From Paulinella micropora (taxonomy: Eukaryota; Cercozoa; Imbricatea; Euglyphida), in assembly GCA_009731375.1 (NCBI GenBank), contig BJOX01000116.1, forward strand, positions 85,845 to 149,844: 64,000 nt of DNA, given 5' to 3'. The translations under genes were made by a program, and so were the position numbers. Below, piece by piece: positions 61,212 to 64,000 of this stretch. The stretch's first letter is position 1, and the number at the start of each line of letters is the position of its first letter. The notes beneath the pieces are model-generated. The model ran no database searches. It was not told where the DNA came from and saw only the letters and a program-made list of their open reading frames with translations.

Positions 61212-64000
61212 TTACTCTCGGCAGGCCCAGCCGCTCAGGTCCGCGCTCAAAACCGTGGCCCCCTGGAGCATGTAGTTGACAAACCGGCCGGCGCTAGTGT
61301 TCCAGCTGCCCAGTGGCTGGTTGAAGGCGCTTGCCCCGCTAAACATCCCAGTGAAGTACTCGACGCCGCTGACGTCCCAACCACTGAGGTCGGTGTTGAA
61401 GGTCGCGTGGCTCTGGAACATATACTGCACGTCATAGATGTGCGAGGTATTCCACGCGCCAATGTCCAGCTGGAGGTTGGGCGAGTTGGCGAACATGCTC
61501 CGCAGGAAGTACACCGAGGTCACATCCACGTAGCCCAGCTCGTACGTGAGCGCCGGCAGGTCCTTGAACGAGGAGTCGAAGCTCAGGATGCCGGCACAAC
61601 AAGCTAGCCGGGCAAAAGGCGGCAGGTACAGTAGGTTGGTCGCGCCCGCGAAGTGGTAGCCAAAGGTCGGGTGCAGCCGCAGCTGGCCCCAGGAGGTAAT
61701 GTTGACGATGGCCTCCCGCTGGGCGACGGACAGCAGATCCAGGGTCCAGCCCTGCATGACGCCCCAGACCCGGATGACGTAGGTCCCGGCCGGGGCGTAC
61801 GTGTGCAGGCTCGGGTCGCTGTCGGGGCCCGTGGTAGCGGGCTCCAGGCCGCTGCCGTCGCCCCAGTCGATGGTGATAGCGGAGGTACTAACCTGGGCCA
61901 AGTGGCGGCGCCGTCCCCGGAATTTGGCTGTGCAACAAAGAAAGCAGAAAGCTAGCTAACCACCAAGCCGCAGGTGGCGCAACGGGGCAGGCGAGCATGG
62001 GGACACTGGCTGGGAGTGGGAGGCGGGGCTGGGGGCGCCGGCTCTGCTTTGGCCTGGCACACTCCTCGTTTCTCTCTCTCGCTCGCTATGTCTCTCTCTC
62101 TCTCGCTCTCTCTTTCTCTCTCTGTGTCTCTCTCTCTCTCCGCACAGCTAGCTGTAGGTTGGGTGTGTCGACAAAGTAACCTTGCAGACGACGTCTGCGG
62201 CTCGGGAGGTTATACAGCACGGGCAGCAGGAATTCGTCGCAGGAGAACGTTTGGATGGTCATGACAACGGCTGAGGTGTAGGTGTGGCAGAAAGCGAGGG
62301 GCTGGCCGATACGCTGAGGGGAGAGGCTGTCGTGCTGGTGGAGGCCGTGCGTGTGGGGCTTGGGGTCGCGGTGGCGCTCGGGCTCGCCGTAGCCGAGGGG
62401 CTCGGGATCGCGCTCAGGCTCTGGCTCGCCGAGGGGCTCGGGGTCGCGCTCACGCTCCGGCTCGCCGAGGGGCTCGGGGTCGCCGAGGGACTAGGGGTCA
62501 GGCTCGCCGAGGGGCTCGGGGTCGCGCTCACGCTCCGGCTCGCCGAGGGACTAGGGGTCAGGCTGCCGAGGGGCTCGGGGTCGCGCTCACGCTCCGGCTC
62601 GCCGAGGGACTAGGGGTCAGGCTCGCCGTAGCCGAGGGGCTCGGGGTCGCCGAGGGACTAGGGGTCAGGTTCGCCGAGGGGCTCGGGGTCGCGCTCACGC
62701 TCCGGCTCGACGAGGGACTAGGGGTCAGGCTCGCCGTAGCCGAGGGGCTCGGGGTCGCCGAGGGACTAGGGGTCGGGCTCGCCGAGGGGCTCGGGGTCGC
62801 GCTCACGCTCCGGCTCGCCGAGGGACTAGGGGTCAGGCTCGCCGTAGCCGAGGGGCTCGGGGTCGCCGAGGGGCTCGGGGTCGCCGAGGGGCTCGGGGTC
62901 GCCTAGGAACTAGGGGTCAGGCTCGCCGAAGCCGTGAGGGAGCGGCTGGGGCTGAGCGTGGGCGACGCGCTGGGGCTGAGCGTGGGCGACGCGCTGGGGC
63001 TGGGCGCCACGTACCGCAGGGCCAGGTGCAGGTCACGTTCCCGCCCTCGGGCACAAAGTGCGACAGGTTCGGCGGGTAGTAGGTCGTCGTGGTGGTGTAC
63101 TGCCAGGTCTGCCCGGTTTTGGCGTCGTAGCCCGGGTACGTAGTCTTGTCTCCCACCGTGCACGCCGTCCACTTGGGGCATGTGAACGCCCCGCCCTCGA
63201 GGCTGCTGGCCGTACAAGCCGAGTCGTAGGCGCCCCACGCCAGCACCGACTCTTGCGAGCAAGGGTTATTTTCGACCACACACGTCAAGTTCTGGATCGC
63301 CCAGGTGCCGGGGGCCGTGCCGTTCAGCGCCACCACGTAGCCCACGCTGTAATTCCCGCTCTGCGGGGGCTCGTTTAACGTGCCGGTGCCCTGCGAGCTC
63401 TCGGTGACGGAACTCCATTCGGTCCCCGCCCCCGCCGTACACAGCGGGTCGACCACCCTCGTGCCGTCGTACAGGGACAGGTCCTGGGCCTGCATCGCCC
63501 TTGCTCGGGGGTCCGCCCTCGACAGCTGTGTCAGCCGCAAGCGAAAGCACGGGTACAGGGCCGGGCGCGGGTCCGTGAGCGCGTCGTCTATCCGCACGCT
63601 GTACACCAGCTTCGAGGGCAGGAAGATCTTCACGCCCGGCACCCGGTCGCACCGGCACTTGGACGAGGTCTGCGGTTTGAGGAAGTCCACGTCGTTACAA
63701 CCTCCCCCGGCCTGGTTGCCCCAGCTGAAACAGGCGTTCACGTCCACCATGCCAAAGGTTAGGCCGGGCACACACTTCACCGTGAGGTTCGCCAGCGGGA
63801 CCACGGGCTCGTCCTCGCTGTTCGTGCTGCTCTGCGCGGGCTTGATCCCGTCGCCGCAGCAATCGTCGAGAGCCACCTCTTCGTTCCGCCAGTACTGCGG
63901 CGCCCCCGTCACGGCGGCCGGGGGGCTGGGCACCGGCAGCGCAAACGTGACGCAATTGGCGCCGATCAGCGCGCTGCCGCCGTCCGTGGCTATGAACACC
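61212..64000 (-). CDS. Spliced surface protein with BspA-like (DUF285) repeats, 5' partial
   Basis: Begins beyond the window edge. The first visible exon (63015-63999) encodes about 330 residues of a Cys-rich, N-glycosylation-rich ectodomain (LNGTAPGTWAIQNLTC, NPCSQESVLAWGAYDSAC, GGNVTCTWPC). The short middle exon (62181-62270) encodes VMTIQTFSCDEFLLPVLYNL. The last exon (61212-61927) has an ITIDWGDGSG strand with HTYAPAGTYVIRVWG, then DUF285-type repeats: LRSMFANSPNLQLDIGAWNT, YMFQSHATFNTDLSGWDVS and GMFSGASAFNQPLGSWNTS. Such repeats are common in surface proteins of protists and of some bacteria. The exon junctions keep phase exactly. The intron between exons 1 and 2 consists largely of a minisatellite that would encode a Ser/Pro stalk if retained. 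Confidence 0.75.
61928..62180 (-). other. Candidate intron 2 of surface protein gene
   Basis: 253 nt, donor CAAG/GTTACT and acceptor TTTGTTGCACAG/CC. It contains a GA-rich microsatellite (CT on the plus strand, 62069-62140). Splicing joins RRRRLQ to AKFRGRRRHLAQVSTSAIT in frame. Confidence 0.65.
62271..63014 (-). other. Candidate intron 1, containing an SPSA-type minisatellite
   Basis: 744 nt, donor CTGCG/GTACGT and acceptor CACCTCAG/CC, both phase 1. Its sequence is a degenerate repeat translating as SPSATPSPSAS-type Ser/Pro stalk in minus-strand frames, but broken by a TAG near 62907 and by a 1-nt deletion near 62563. Confidence 0.55.
62280..63000 (-). repeat. Ser/Pro-coding minisatellite
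   Basis: Tandem units around GGGCTCGGGGTCGC and GAGGGACTAGGGGTCAGGCT in variable order, about 700 bp. It lies inside the candidate intron described above. Confidence 0.85.

Noticed and set aside
62934-63378. Plus-strand ORFs over the surface protein
   Set aside because: Antisense of a Cys-rich, N-glycosylation-rich protein with consistent splicing.

Overview
This window looks like a piece of a draft eukaryotic nuclear genome. It has long microsatellites, LTR retrotransposons, runs of N, AATAAA signals and candidate GT-AG introns. I cannot name the organism. An integrated Polinton-like virus and a protist-style surface protein with BspA-like repeats suggest a unicellular eukaryote, but that is inference. 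No rRNA, tRNA or CRISPR locus was recognised.

Region 1 (1-9493) has no convincing gene. It is built from microsatellites and three families of roughly 140-190 bp repeats, in direct and inverted order, interrupted by sequencing gaps.

Region 2 (about 9494-39708) is an endogenous Polinton-like virus (PLV) of about 19.6 kb once later insertions are discounted. It has terminal inverted repeats of about 1.4 kb, and each end finishes in a palindrome of about 390 bp with a 34-nt centre. Inside are remnants of a primase-SF3 helicase, an A32-type packaging ATPase, a double-jelly-roll major capsid protein, an intact penton/minor capsid candidate, a fibre with an S74-type chaperone end, a GIY-YIG nuclease, lysine-rich repeat proteins, and a tyrosine recombinase that resembles phage protelomerases. 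No DNA polymerase was seen. The resolvase-like gene together with hairpin-like ends suggests a virus with covalently closed hairpin telomeres, and this is the main find. Nearly every viral gene carries stops or frameshifts, so the copy is dead. A 10.6-kb Ty3/gypsy element sits in the left repeat with a 4-bp target duplication. Its LTRs are nearly identical, and its gag and pol share one frame separated by a single UGA. A 255-bp MITE-like insert lies in a small viral gene.

Region 3 (about 39880-42318) is a 5'- and 3'-truncated Ty1/copia fragment that ends abruptly at a sharp change in base composition.

Region 4 (about 42319-64000) is very GC-rich and tightly packed with genes on both strands, some with overlapping 3' ends. 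It encodes a ubiquitin-specific-protease-like protein, an HNH nuclease whose frame is restored by a candidate intron, a spliced surface protein with BspA-like repeats, and several large proteins I do not recognise. Many reading frames shift, often near homopolymers or gaps. It could be host DNA, an endogenous large DNA virus, or a chimeric join.
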